From assembly GCF_003952465.1 (NCBI RefSeq), contig NZ_CP034448.1, positions 1,798,001 through 1,862,000 on the forward strand: 64,000 nt of DNA, given 5' to 3'. The stretch is from Mesorhizobium sp. M1B.F.Ca.ET.045.04.1.1 (GTDB taxonomy: Bacteria > Pseudomonadota > Alphaproteobacteria > Rhizobiales > Rhizobiaceae). Shown here one piece after another: positions 56,909-64,000 of this stretch. The notes below the pieces were generated by a model that was not told the origin of the DNA, ran no database searches, and saw only the letters and a program-made list of their open reading frames with translations. Position numbers and translations under genes: made by a program. Numbering within the stretch: the first letter of the stretch is position 1; each line of letters opens with the position of its first letter.

Positions 56909-57200
56909 CCAACTGCCCGAGATCGAACTGGAAGACCATGGCTCGAAGGGGCGCTACGTGCTGCGCGGTCCCGGCGGCGCCGAGGCCGAGATGACCTTCA
57001 CCAAGGTCGGCGAGCACCAGCTCATCATCGACCACACCGAAGTGCCGGATGTCTTCCGCGGCCAGGGCGCCGGGCTTCGGCTCGTCACCCGCGCGGTCGA
57101 GGACGCGCGCGCCGCCGGCAAGAAGATCATCCCGCTCTGCCCCTTCGCCAACGCCCAATTCCGCCGCCATCCGGAATGGGCGGATGTGCTGAAGCGTTGA
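56901..57200 (+). CDS. Small GNAT-like N-acetyltransferase (YjdJ/GCN5-related type)
   Basis: A 99-residue acyltransferase-fold protein. The acetyl-CoA region is IIDHTEVPDVFRGQGAGLRLV (shortened: EVPDVFRGQGAG), and a later RRHPEWADVL matches the small YjdJ-like GNAT class. The start ATG at 56901 overlaps the upstream hydrolase stop, so it is translationally coupled. Target unknown. Confidence 0.87.
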   Translation: MADQLPEIELEDHGSKGRYVLRGPGGAEAEMTFTKVGEHQLIIDHTEVPDVFRGQGAGLRLVTRAVEDARAAGKKIIPLCPFANAQFRRHPEWADVLKR

Positions 57201-57207
57201 GTTCTTC

Positions 57208-57352
57208 CCTTCTCCCCTTGTGGGAGAAGGTGGCCGCGAAGCGGCCGGATGAGGGGTGTTCCAGGGAAAGCCAACGTCTCACTCCGCTGGAACACCCCTC
57301 AACCGTCTCGGCGCTGCGCGCCGATCCACCTTCTCCCACAAGGGGAGAAGGA
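57208..57352. repeat. RIME-like palindromic element, 145 bp
   Basis: Arms CCTTCTCCCCTTGTGGGAGA and TCTCCCACAAGGGGAGAAGG form the outer stem. Inside, GGTGTTCCAG and CTGGAACACC pair too. It fills most of the gap before the M19 peptidase gene. Related to 18103-18283. Confidence 0.85.
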
Positions 57353-57482
57353 AAAGAGCTGCCCAGCCACAACTACGAACACGCCACTGGCATTTGCGCA
57401 GTTCGGCCATCTTGCCTAAGTAGACAGATCAGCTGCGGATTCTCCCGCCCCCCGATCTGCCACCTCAAAAGCGAATGGCCTG

Positions 57483-58541
57483 ATGACCGAACCCGACCTC
57501 ATTCCCGTTTTCGACGGCCACAACGACACGCTGCTTCGGCTTTACCAGCCGAAGGAAGCGGATGTCGAAAAGCTGTTCATCGAGGGCACGCCCGGCGGCC
57601 ATATCGACCTGCCGCGCGCCAAAAAGGGCGGCTTTGCCGGCGGCATGTTCGCGATCTTCCCGCCGCCGATCGAAAAGACCAAGCGCAGCGCCGTGCCGCC
57701 GGCGCCGAGCGACAATGAACCCCTGCCGCCGGAACTGCCGCGTGCCGAGGCGATCACCTCGACCATCGGCATGGCCTCGATCCTGTTCCGGCTGGAGCGC
57801 GCCGGCGCGCTGAGCGTGTGCCGCAGCGCCGGCGACGTGCGCGATGCGATGGCGAAGGGTTCGATCGCGGCGGTCTTCCACATCGAGGGCGTCGAGGCGA
57901 TCGATCCCGAGCTTGCCATGCTTGACGTGCTTCATGCCGCCGGCCTGCGCTCGCTGGGCATCGTCTGGAGCCGTCCAAATGCTTTCGGCAATGGCGTGCC
58001 GTTCCGCTTTCCCTCGTCGCCCGATACCGGGCCGGGGCTGACCGACGCCGGCAAGGCGCTGGTCAAGGCATGCAACCAGCTCAGGATCATGATCGATCTC
58101 TCGCATCTCAACGAGAAGGGTTTTCGCGATGTCGCGGCGCTGAGCGATGCGCCGCTGGTCGCGACACACTCCAACGTCCATGCGATCTGCGGCCATTCGC
58201 GCAACCTGACCGACTGGCAGCTTGGCGCCATCCGCGAGTCCGGCGGCATGGTGGGTCTGAACTTCGCCACCGGCTTCCTGCGCGAGGACGGCCGCATGAA
58301 CGCCGACACCGGACTCGACATCATGGTGCGCCATATCGACTCGCTCTTGCAGGCGCTAGGCGAGGACGGCGTCGGGCTCGGCTCCGACTTTGATGGCGCG
58401 ATGATCCCGGCGGTCATCGGCGACGTCGCCGGCCTGCCCAAGCTGATCGACGCGCTCGCCGCGCGCGGCTTCGGGCGCGCGCTGATCGAGAAGATCGCTT
58501 ATCGGAACTGGTTGAGTGTGCTGGAAAGGACCATCGGCTAG
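57483..58541 (+). CDS. Membrane dipeptidase family protein (peptidase M19)
   Basis: A 352-residue zinc dipeptidase homolog. The metal motif FDGHNDTLL (H13, D15) opens the barrel. The bridging Glu is in FHIEGVEAID, followed by ATHSNVHAICGHSRNLTD and GLGSDFDGA. These match bacterial renal-dipeptidase-like enzymes that cleave dipeptides or D-amino-acid peptides. There is no signal peptide, so it is cytoplasmic. It stands alone between two repeats. Confidence 0.92.
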   Translation: MTEPDLIPVFDGHNDTLLRLYQPKEADVEKLFIEGTPGGHIDLPRAKKGGFAGGMFAIFPPPIEKTKRSAVPPAPSDNEPLPPELPRAEAITSTIGMASILFRLERAGALSVCRSAGDVRDAMAKGSIAAVFHIEGVEAIDPELAMLDVLHAAGLRSLGIVWSRPNAFGNGVPFRFPSSPDTGPGLTDAGKALVKACNQLRIMIDLSHLNEKGFRDVAALSDAPLVATHSNVHAICGHSRNLTDWQLGAIRESGGMVGLNFATGFLREDGRMNADTGLDIMVRHIDSLLQALGEDGVGLGSDFDGAMIPAVIGDVAGLPKLIDALAARGFGRALIEKIAYRNWLSVLERTIG

Positions 58542-58601
58542 GCCTTCCGTGTGAGTGCACGATCACAGATTTAGAAGATCGGAGCCCAGCGCTTTTCAGG
58601 T

Positions 58602-58783
58602 CGTCATTCTAGGGCGAAGCAGGAGCGAAGCTCCGTCGCGAAGACCCTAGAATCCATGCCGTTACCTTCGCCAAGGAGTGCAACGGAGCAAAATTCTGCA
58701 CCGTAGCAGCGCTTCCAAGTCACGGCATGGATTCTAGGGTCTGCGCCGCGTCGCTTCGCTCCTTGCTCCGCCCTAGAATGACG
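58602..58783. repeat. 182-bp palindromic MITE-like element, copy 2
   Basis: Inverted arms begin CGTCATTCTAGGGCGAAGCA and end with the reverse complement CCGCCCTAGAATGACG. A nested ATCCATGCCGTTACC/GTCACGGCATGGAT pair lies within. It fills the gap between convergent genes (M19 peptidase and the flavoprotein operon). Same design as 37437-37619. Confidence 0.85.
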
Positions 58784-58791
58784 ATTGAAGC

Positions 58792-59043
58792 CTAAGCGCC
58801 GATACGCTTCAGCCATTCCTTGCCGACGCCGCGGTCGCGGATGATCGGTAAGGGGTCTTCATGGTCGAGCCTCGCGCAGATGCGGTAGACCTCCAGCGTC
58901 TCGGCATTCATCTCGCCGCGCTTGAAGAAATACATCGCCGCCGCATAGCGGGTGCGGCCGGACCACATCTCGCCGAGCGGTGTGTTGACCAGCTGCCACT
59001 GCTCGGCGGCTTCCGCCTCCGCGTCCAGGTGCTCGCTTGCCAT
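58792..59043 (-). CDS. 83-residue protein of the flavoprotein/GcvT-like operon
   Basis: A small soluble protein (MASEHLDAEAEAAEQWQLVN...) with a RYAAAMYFFKRGEMNAETLEVYRICARLD helix pair (positions 32-60). I recognise no family. Its start is 1 bp from the stop of the GcvT-like gene, so it is translated by coupling and probably functions with it. Last gene of the four-gene operon. Confidence 0.75.
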   Translation of the reverse strand: MASEHLDAEAEAAEQWQLVNTPLGEMWSGRTRYAAAMYFFKRGEMNAETLEVYRICARLDHEDPLPIIRDRGVGKEWLKRIGA

Positions 59044-59044
59044 G

Positions 59045-60319
59045 TCAGAAATCCGCCGGCGGGTTGGCGGTGCGGCGGTCGAGCTTGATGAAAGGCCGCG
59101 GCACCACCTTCGCCCGCTTCATCAGCTTCTGGTACTGCAGCTCGCGCATGGCGTAGATCTCGACCCAGAGGTCGTCGACGATCCTGTCGCCATAGGGCCG
59201 CCGCAAAGAGGCGATGGCGATGTTGCGCTTGGCCATCGGCGACCACATCGCCGCGCTCACCAGTCCGACCTCCTGGCTTTTACGATAATAGACGATGGCG
59301 TGCTCGGCCGGAATGTTGCCTTCGATCTCCAGCCCGACCAGCACGTGGCGCAGCTTGCGCCTGGCCCTCGCCTCGAGGATGGCGCGGCGGCCGTTGAAAT
59401 GGCCCTTGTCCGGATCGATCATGAAGCCGAGGCCGATCTCGTCGGGCATGCGCAGGCGGTCGGTGCGGATGGCGTGCTCGGCGGTGGTGAAGTCGGCATT
59501 GGCGACGATCAGGCCGGCTTCCAGCCGGGCGCGGTTCAGCGCCGTGTAGCCGATGGCGCGGATGCCGCGCAGCTCGCCCGCCGCCATCAGCCGATCCCAC
59601 AGGCTCAGCGCCTTGTCCGCCGGCACGAACAGTTCGTAGCCGAGGTCGCCGGTGAAGCCGGTGCGCGAGATGGTGACTTGGCTGTTTCCTTGGGGGCCGC
59701 CATCATGCGCGAATTCGGCAAGGTCGAAGATCTTCAGCCGCTCGACGCCGGCAAAGCCCGCGTCGCGCAGGATGGCGAAGGAGGTCGGGCCTTGCAGCGC
59801 CAAGCCGGCGACCGCTTCGGTCTCTTCCTCGACGCTCACCTCGTAGCCGATCGCGCTGTCCAGAAGCCAGGGCAGATGCCGCTCCTGCGAGCACAGCCGG
59901 AAGCGTGTCGACGAGAGCCGGAACAGCGTGCCGTCGTCGAGCACGAACCCTTCGTCGTCGCACCAGGCGGTGTAGTGGACGCGACCGGGCTTGAGCCTGG
60001 TCACGTCGCGCAGCGTGACCCGGTCGAGATAGGCTTCGGCATCCGGGCCTTCGATCCGGTATTTGGTCATCGGCGAGATGTCGAACAGCGCCGCCTGGCT
60101 GCGGATGGCGAAATATTCCAGCTCCTCGTCCCACAGCGAATGCGGCGCCCGGTAGCCGGCCCAGCTGTACCAATCCTGCTTCAGCCCCAGCGCGTCGATG
60201 CGGGGCTGGAACGGCGTGCCGAGCCTGAGCGTGCGGAAATGGGGTTGGGCGAGGGTGCGGGCGTCGAGCGCGGCATCGGCTTCGACGGGCTTCTTCCTGG
60301 TTGCCTGTGCCATGCTCAT
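59045..60319 (-). CDS. GcvT-like aminomethyltransferase-family protein
   Basis: A 424-residue folate-binding-fold protein. The GcvT core includes SRTGFTGDLGYELFVP, the N-terminal SPMTKYRIEGPDAEAYLDRV, and the C-terminal barrel VGLEIEGN. Members transfer one-carbon units from aminomethyl or N-methyl groups to tetrahydrofolate, or act in demethylation. It has extra N-terminal residues compared with GcvT of the glycine cleavage system (about 365), and no gcvH/gcvP is nearby, so a different substrate is likely. Its ATG overlaps the stop of the flavoprotein gene upstream (ATGA). Confidence 0.85.
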   Translation of the reverse strand: MSMAQATRKKPVEADAALDARTLAQPHFRTLRLGTPFQPRIDALGLKQDWYSWAGYRAPHSLWDEELEYFAIRSQAALFDISPMTKYRIEGPDAEAYLDRVTLRDVTRLKPGRVHYTAWCDDEGFVLDDGTLFRLSSTRFRLCSQERHLPWLLDSAIGYEVSVEEETEAVAGLALQGPTSFAILRDAGFAGVERLKIFDLAEFAHDGGPQGNSQVTISRTGFTGDLGYELFVPADKALSLWDRLMAAGELRGIRAIGYTALNRARLEAGLIVANADFTTAEHAIRTDRLRMPDEIGLGFMIDPDKGHFNGRRAILEARARRKLRHVLVGLEIEGNIPAEHAIVYYRKSQEVGLVSAAMWSPMAKRNIAIASLRRPYGDRIVDDLWVEIYAMRELQYQKLMKRAKVVPRPFIKLDRRTANPPADF

Positions 60320-61890
60320 GCCCTCATCGCGATGATGCGGCGCGCGGCGTTGAGGCCGGGCGCGCCGGAGATGCCGCCGCCCGGATGCGAGCCGGCGCCG
60401 GCAAGAAACAGTCCTTCGAGCGGCGTGTCGTAGCCCGACCAGCCGGAGACCGGCCGCGACATCAGCATCTGGTCGGCCTGCAATTCGCCATGGTGCCAGT
60501 GGCCGCCGGGCATGCGGTAGCGCGCCTCGATGTCGGCCGGGGTCAGCAACTCAGCGTGGCGTACTGTCGCGCCGATGCCGGGCGCATAGGTTTCGAGCTG
60601 CGCCATGATCGCCTTGAGGAATTGCGGCTTGCCGGCGGTCCAGCCCTCTCTCAACGCATAGGGCGCGTATTGCACCACGGCCGAAAGCACGCAAGCGCCG
60701 GTGGGTGCGAGCGAGGTATCAACGACGCTGGGCAGCGTGATCTCCATCACCGGCTCGGGCGAGAACTCGCCATATTTCGACGGGTTGAAGGCGCGCTCGA
60801 CATGATCTGGCGAAGGGGCGATGACGAGGCGGCCCTTGTGGCAGGCGGCGTCGACGCCGGCGAATTGCGGCGGCCGGCCGAGCGCCAGATGGAGCTTCGC
60901 CGCATCGCCCTTCATGCGAATGTTCTTCACCTTGCGGACGAAGCCGGTATCGACCTCGTGCGGGCCGACCAGATCGAGGATCGTCGTCGCCGGATTGATG
61001 GCCGAGACGACGGTCCTGGCCCGCAGCGTTTGGCCGCTTTGGGTCACGACGCCGACGGCGCGGCCTTTCTCGACGATGACTTTGGCGACCGGCGATGCCG
61101 GGCGGATCGAGACACCAGCCTTTTCCGCCGTGGCGCGGATCGCTGCGACGACGGCGCCCATACCGCCTTTGGGCTGGATCTGCGCGCCGGCGAGGCCGCC
61201 GATCTCGCCGGCCAGCCGGTAGCAGAGGCCGAGCAGCGAGGTCGGTGAACGCGGCCCGAGATGGCTGCCGAGCGTCGCGTCGAAGGCAAGCAGGCCCTTT
61301 AGCCTGTCGTCGGAAAGCTGCTCGTCGAGCAGGTCGTAGACATTCATCAAAAGCACGCGCAGGAAGTCGCGCATGTCTTCCTTGCCGAGCCTCTTCAGCG
61401 CCAGCGCGGTCTGGCCGAGCCCGGTGATTTCGGCGAGCGACATGCCGGCAAGGTCCGGCGGCCGGCGCGACAGGAACGGTTTCAGCACGCCGGCATAGCG
61501 CAGCAGTTGCGCGCGCAGCGCCTTCCAGGCGGATTGCTCCGAAGCGCTGGCGCCCGTCAGCACTTCGCCATAGGCGCCGTGCAGCACCAGCGGACCGTCC
61601 TTCGACAACGCGACCGACGGCACGAAATCGCTGCGCTCGACCTTGAGCCCATGCCGCTCCAGCTCCAGCGTCCTCACCACATCGGGATGCAGGCGATTGA
61701 GCAGGTGGGCGACCGCGGAGACGCGGAAACCCCGCGCGAATTCCTCGGTGCGCGCTGCGCCGCCGACATCGTTGCCGGCCTCGAGCAGCAGCACCTTGCG
61801 TCCCGACTTCGCCAGCGTGGCGGCGGCGACAAGGCCGTTGTGGCCGCCGCCGATGACGACGGCGTCCCAGTTCAGATCAGATGACGTCAT
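60316..61890 (-). CDS. NAD(P)/FAD-dependent oxidoreductase (PYROXD2/CrtI-like), second
   Basis: A 524-residue flavoprotein. The dinucleotide motif VIGGGHNGLVAAATLAKSG is at residues 12-30, with LLEAGNDVGGAARTEEF. The C-terminal FAD motif is AGAGSHPGGGISGAPGLNAA. This is the PYROXD2/phytoene-desaturase-like group, not a carotenoid enzyme by context. It overlaps the upstream flavoprotein gene by 14 bp and the GcvT-like gene by 4 bp. Substrate unknown; an amine or N-methyl compound fits the neighbours. Confidence 0.9.
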   Translation of the reverse strand: MTSSDLNWDAVVIGGGHNGLVAAATLAKSGRKVLLLEAGNDVGGAARTEEFARGFRVSAVAHLLNRLHPDVVRTLELERHGLKVERSDFVPSVALSKDGPLVLHGAYGEVLTGASASEQSAWKALRAQLLRYAGVLKPFLSRRPPDLAGMSLAEITGLGQTALALKRLGKEDMRDFLRVLLMNVYDLLDEQLSDDRLKGLLAFDATLGSHLGPRSPTSLLGLCYRLAGEIGGLAGAQIQPKGGMGAVVAAIRATAEKAGVSIRPASPVAKVIVEKGRAVGVVTQSGQTLRARTVVSAINPATTILDLVGPHEVDTGFVRKVKNIRMKGDAAKLHLALGRPPQFAGVDAACHKGRLVIAPSPDHVERAFNPSKYGEFSPEPVMEITLPSVVDTSLAPTGACVLSAVVQYAPYALREGWTAGKPQFLKAIMAQLETYAPGIGATVRHAELLTPADIEARYRMPGGHWHHGELQADQMLMSRPVSGWSGYDTPLEGLFLAGAGSHPGGGISGAPGLNAARRIIAMRA

Positions 61891-63496
61891 GGGCCCGGCT
61901 CATATGTAGGGTTGGCTTGGCGAGGTCGCGCAGGATCTCGGCGGCGGCGTTGCGTCCCGGCGCGCCCATGACGCCGCCGCCCGGATGGGTGGACGAGCCG
62001 CACATATAGAGCCCGCCGACCGGCGAGCGGTGTTGCGCGTAGCCCGGCACCGGGCGGTTGAAGAGCAACTGGTCGAAGGTGAGCTCGCCCTGAAAAATGT
62101 TGCCTTCGGTGAGGCCGACCTCTGCCTCGATCTCGCGCGGCGTGCGCACCTCCATATGGACGATGCGGTCGCGGAAGCCGGGTGAGTATTCGGCGATTTG
62201 CGCAATCACGCTTTCAGCAAAACCATCGCGGTCGGCATCGGTCCAGTCGCGTCCGTCGATCTTGGGCGGCGCGTACTGCACGAAGCAGCTCATGAAATGT
62301 TTTCCCGGCGGAGCCATGGTCGGGTCGAGCGTGGTAGGGATCACCATGTCGAGGAAGGGGTCGGCCGACCAGCGTCCGGCCTTCCAGTCGTCATAGGCGC
62401 GCTCCATTCGCTCGATGGAATCGGTGAAGTGCATGTCGGCGCGATAGACCGGCGAGTCCTTCGGCAGAGCCGGGAACTCGGGCAGCGAATCGAGCGCGAT
62501 GTTGACCTTGCCGGACGAGCCGCGGATCTTGAAGTTCCTGACGCGCCTCAGGAAGATGTCGGGCAGCTCCTTTTCCTCGACCAGCTTCAGGAAGGTGCGC
62601 TTGACGTCTGCGTTGGAGACGACGAGCTTGCCGTAGACCTCCTCGCCGCCGGCAAGCACGACGCCCTTCGCCTTGCCGTTCCTGATCAGCACGTGATCGA
62701 CCGCGGCGCCGGTGCGGATGCTGCCGCCCGAGGCTTTGAAGGAGGCGGCCAGCGCCTTGGTGACGGCGCCCATGCCGCCGCGCGCATAGCCCCAGGCGCC
62801 GACCGAGCCGTCGACCTCGCCCATATAGTGGTGAAGCAGGACATAAGCTGTGCCGGGCGACATCGGCCCGAGCGCGGTGCCGATGATGCCGGAGAGCGCG
62901 AAGTTCGCCTTGATGACGTCGGTCTCGAAATATTCGTCGAGGAAGTCGGAGATCGACATCGTCCAGAAGCGAAGCGTCAGCGCCATCTCCTCGGCGGTGA
63001 GACCGGCGAATTTCTTGCCGAGATAGAGCAACTCGCCGAGGTCGCGCGGCCTGAAGCTGGTCGGGTCGGGCGCGGTGCGCATCAGAAGCGGCTGAATGAA
63101 ACGGCACTGCCTTGTGACGTCGCGCGAATAGCGGTCATAGGCCTCGGCGTCGCGCTTGGAGAAGCGGGCGAACTCGCGGCGATGCGCGTCATGATCGCGG
63201 TAGTTGGCGAGATAGTCGCCATCGCGCGTGAACACGGCGCCGCCCTCATAGGAGACCACCTGCAGGCCGAAGCGCGGCAGCTCCAGGTCGCGCATGATCT
63301 CGGGCCGGAATAGCGAGCAGACATAGGAGCAGTTGGAGTAGAGGAAGCCCGGCGTCAACTCGCGGCTGGTAGCGGCGCCGCCGACCCAGTCGTTCTTCTC
63401 GACCACCAGCACGTCGAGCCCGGCGCGCTGCAGATAGCAGGCGTTGACCAGGCCGTTGTGGCCGCCGCCGATGACGATCGCATCCCACGCCTTCAT
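61877..63496 (-). CDS. NAD(P)/FAD-dependent oxidoreductase (PYROXD2/CrtI-like), first
   Basis: A 539-residue paralog of the following gene. N-terminal VIGGGHNGLVNACYLQRAG and VVEKNDWVGGAATSREL bind FAD; C-terminal CGSSTHPGGGVMGAPGRNAA does as well. Paired paralogs suggest a heteromeric enzyme or successive oxidations. GGAGGT lies 9 bp before the ATG at 63496. It is the first gene of the operon and is divergent from a SAM methyltransferase, 215 bp away. Confidence 0.9.
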   Translation of the reverse strand: MKAWDAIVIGGGHNGLVNACYLQRAGLDVLVVEKNDWVGGAATSRELTPGFLYSNCSYVCSLFRPEIMRDLELPRFGLQVVSYEGGAVFTRDGDYLANYRDHDAHRREFARFSKRDAEAYDRYSRDVTRQCRFIQPLLMRTAPDPTSFRPRDLGELLYLGKKFAGLTAEEMALTLRFWTMSISDFLDEYFETDVIKANFALSGIIGTALGPMSPGTAYVLLHHYMGEVDGSVGAWGYARGGMGAVTKALAASFKASGGSIRTGAAVDHVLIRNGKAKGVVLAGGEEVYGKLVVSNADVKRTFLKLVEEKELPDIFLRRVRNFKIRGSSGKVNIALDSLPEFPALPKDSPVYRADMHFTDSIERMERAYDDWKAGRWSADPFLDMVIPTTLDPTMAPPGKHFMSCFVQYAPPKIDGRDWTDADRDGFAESVIAQIAEYSPGFRDRIVHMEVRTPREIEAEVGLTEGNIFQGELTFDQLLFNRPVPGYAQHRSPVGGLYMCGSSTHPGGGVMGAPGRNAAAEILRDLAKPTLHMSRAHDVI

Positions 63497-63711
63497 GTGC
63501 GCTCAACCTCCATCCGGCCGCCCTTTCTTTCCGGGCTGTTTGTTCCCCGATGCGCGGAATTTGGCATGGGTCGCGGTTTTCTGTCCAGCCATTTTGAATG
63601 AATGTTCAACCAATGATATTGCGTTTTCGTTTTGATGCGCTAGGCTTTGTCGGCATTTCTGGACACTGCATTACTGAACCGGGAACCCAGGTATTCGGGA
63701 CTCGAGGTCTG

Positions 63712-64000
63712 ATGATCGAAACGGCGGATGCCGAGCCGGAATATGACGACACCGCCATCCGCTTCCTCGAAGCGCTTTGGGGTGACGGCTATCTGTCGCC
63801 GGGCGGTCCCGAAGAGGTCGACCGCGTGGTCGAAGGTCTTTCGCTGAAGGGCAAGGCGATCCTCGATATCGGCTGCGGCGCGGGTGGCATCACGGCGCAT
63901 CTGGTTGCGCGGCATGGTGCTGCCCGAGCCACCGGCTTCGACGTCGAGAAGCCGGTGATCGAGACGGCGAGGCGAAAGGCGATGTTGAAAGGTCTCCAAG
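63712..64000 (+). CDS. SAM-dependent methyltransferase, partial (cut by window end)
   Basis: The first 96 codons of a class I methyltransferase. The SAM-binding motif [16 protein letters not shown] is at residues 47-61, after [28 protein letters not shown] (positions 11-38, split here for reading). The opening '[10 protein letters not shown]' pattern is like phosphoethanolamine and sarcosine/dimethylglycine N-methyltransferases, which fits a one-carbon/N-methyl theme with the divergent GcvT-like operon. GAGG lies upstream of the ATG. The 3' end is outside the window. Confidence 0.8.
   Translation, partial: MIETADAEPEYDDTAIRFLEALWGDGYLSPGGPEEVDRVVEGLSLKGKAILDIGCGAGGITAHLVARHGAARATGFDVEKPVIETARRKAMLKGLQ

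Overview
The window reads as chromosome of an alphaproteobacterium of the Hyphomicrobiales (Rhizobiales), most probably Mesorhizobium or a close relative. The evidence is high G+C with NNC/NNG codon bias, alphaproteobacterial families (DUF1192, DUF1013/TrcR, DUF4164 next to ZapA, DUF2865, RpoH with an RpoH box, PhyR/NepR/EcfG) and many rhizobial-type intergenic palindromic repeats. The genus is inferred from overall resemblance, not from a marker gene. I see no rRNA operon, CRISPR array, prophage or intact insertion sequence. There is one tRNA, tRNA-Glu(CTC).

Layout. 0-8 kb: an ArsR-type regulator with an MFS exporter, a quinone oxidoreductase, TrcR, and a WYL regulator operon with an Atl-like protein and a nearby DUF1127-like protein that share an identical palindrome. 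8-17 kb: a central carbon block on the minus strand (tkt, gap, a K+/H+-type antiporter, pgk, class I fba), then DUF4164-zapA and a 1-Cys peroxiredoxin. 18-21 kb: rpoH and rluD, then tRNA-Glu. 21.5-28 kb: accessory genes including a class III cyclase, an SRPBCC protein, two VOC proteins, a GST with a histone-H1-like Lys/Ala tail and a frameshifted DUF2865 gene. 28-37 kb: a large PAS hybrid kinase and the Pho-box-preceded pstSCAB-phoU-phoB operon. 37-42.7 kb: a divergent ROK regulator and xylose-type ABC transporter (xylF-xylH-xylG).

42.8-53.5 kb is a signalling and stress block: two HWE/HisKA_2 kinases, then phyR / nepR-ecfG, the core of the alphaproteobacterial general stress response. Eight exact GGAAC-N16-CGTT promoters, the EcfG consensus, lie within 5.2 kb (46879-52052). 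They serve phyR, nepR-ecfG, a DUF1328 protein, a truncated Crp/Fnr gene, DUF883-YqjE-like genes, a small membrane protein, a lipid-kinase-like protein and a triple PRC-barrel protein. The sigma factor, its regulators and a membrane/envelope-oriented target set therefore sit in one contiguous self-regulated cluster.

53.5-64 kb: a phosphonate monoester hydrolase/sulfatase, a quinone-detoxification-like pair (MhqO/MhqD type) with a small GNAT, an M19 dipeptidase, and a translationally coupled four-gene operon (two PYROXD2/CrtI-like flavoproteins, a GcvT-like protein, an 83-residue protein) divergent from a SAM methyltransferase cut by the window end. This last operon is the best candidate here for an uncharacterised metabolic system.
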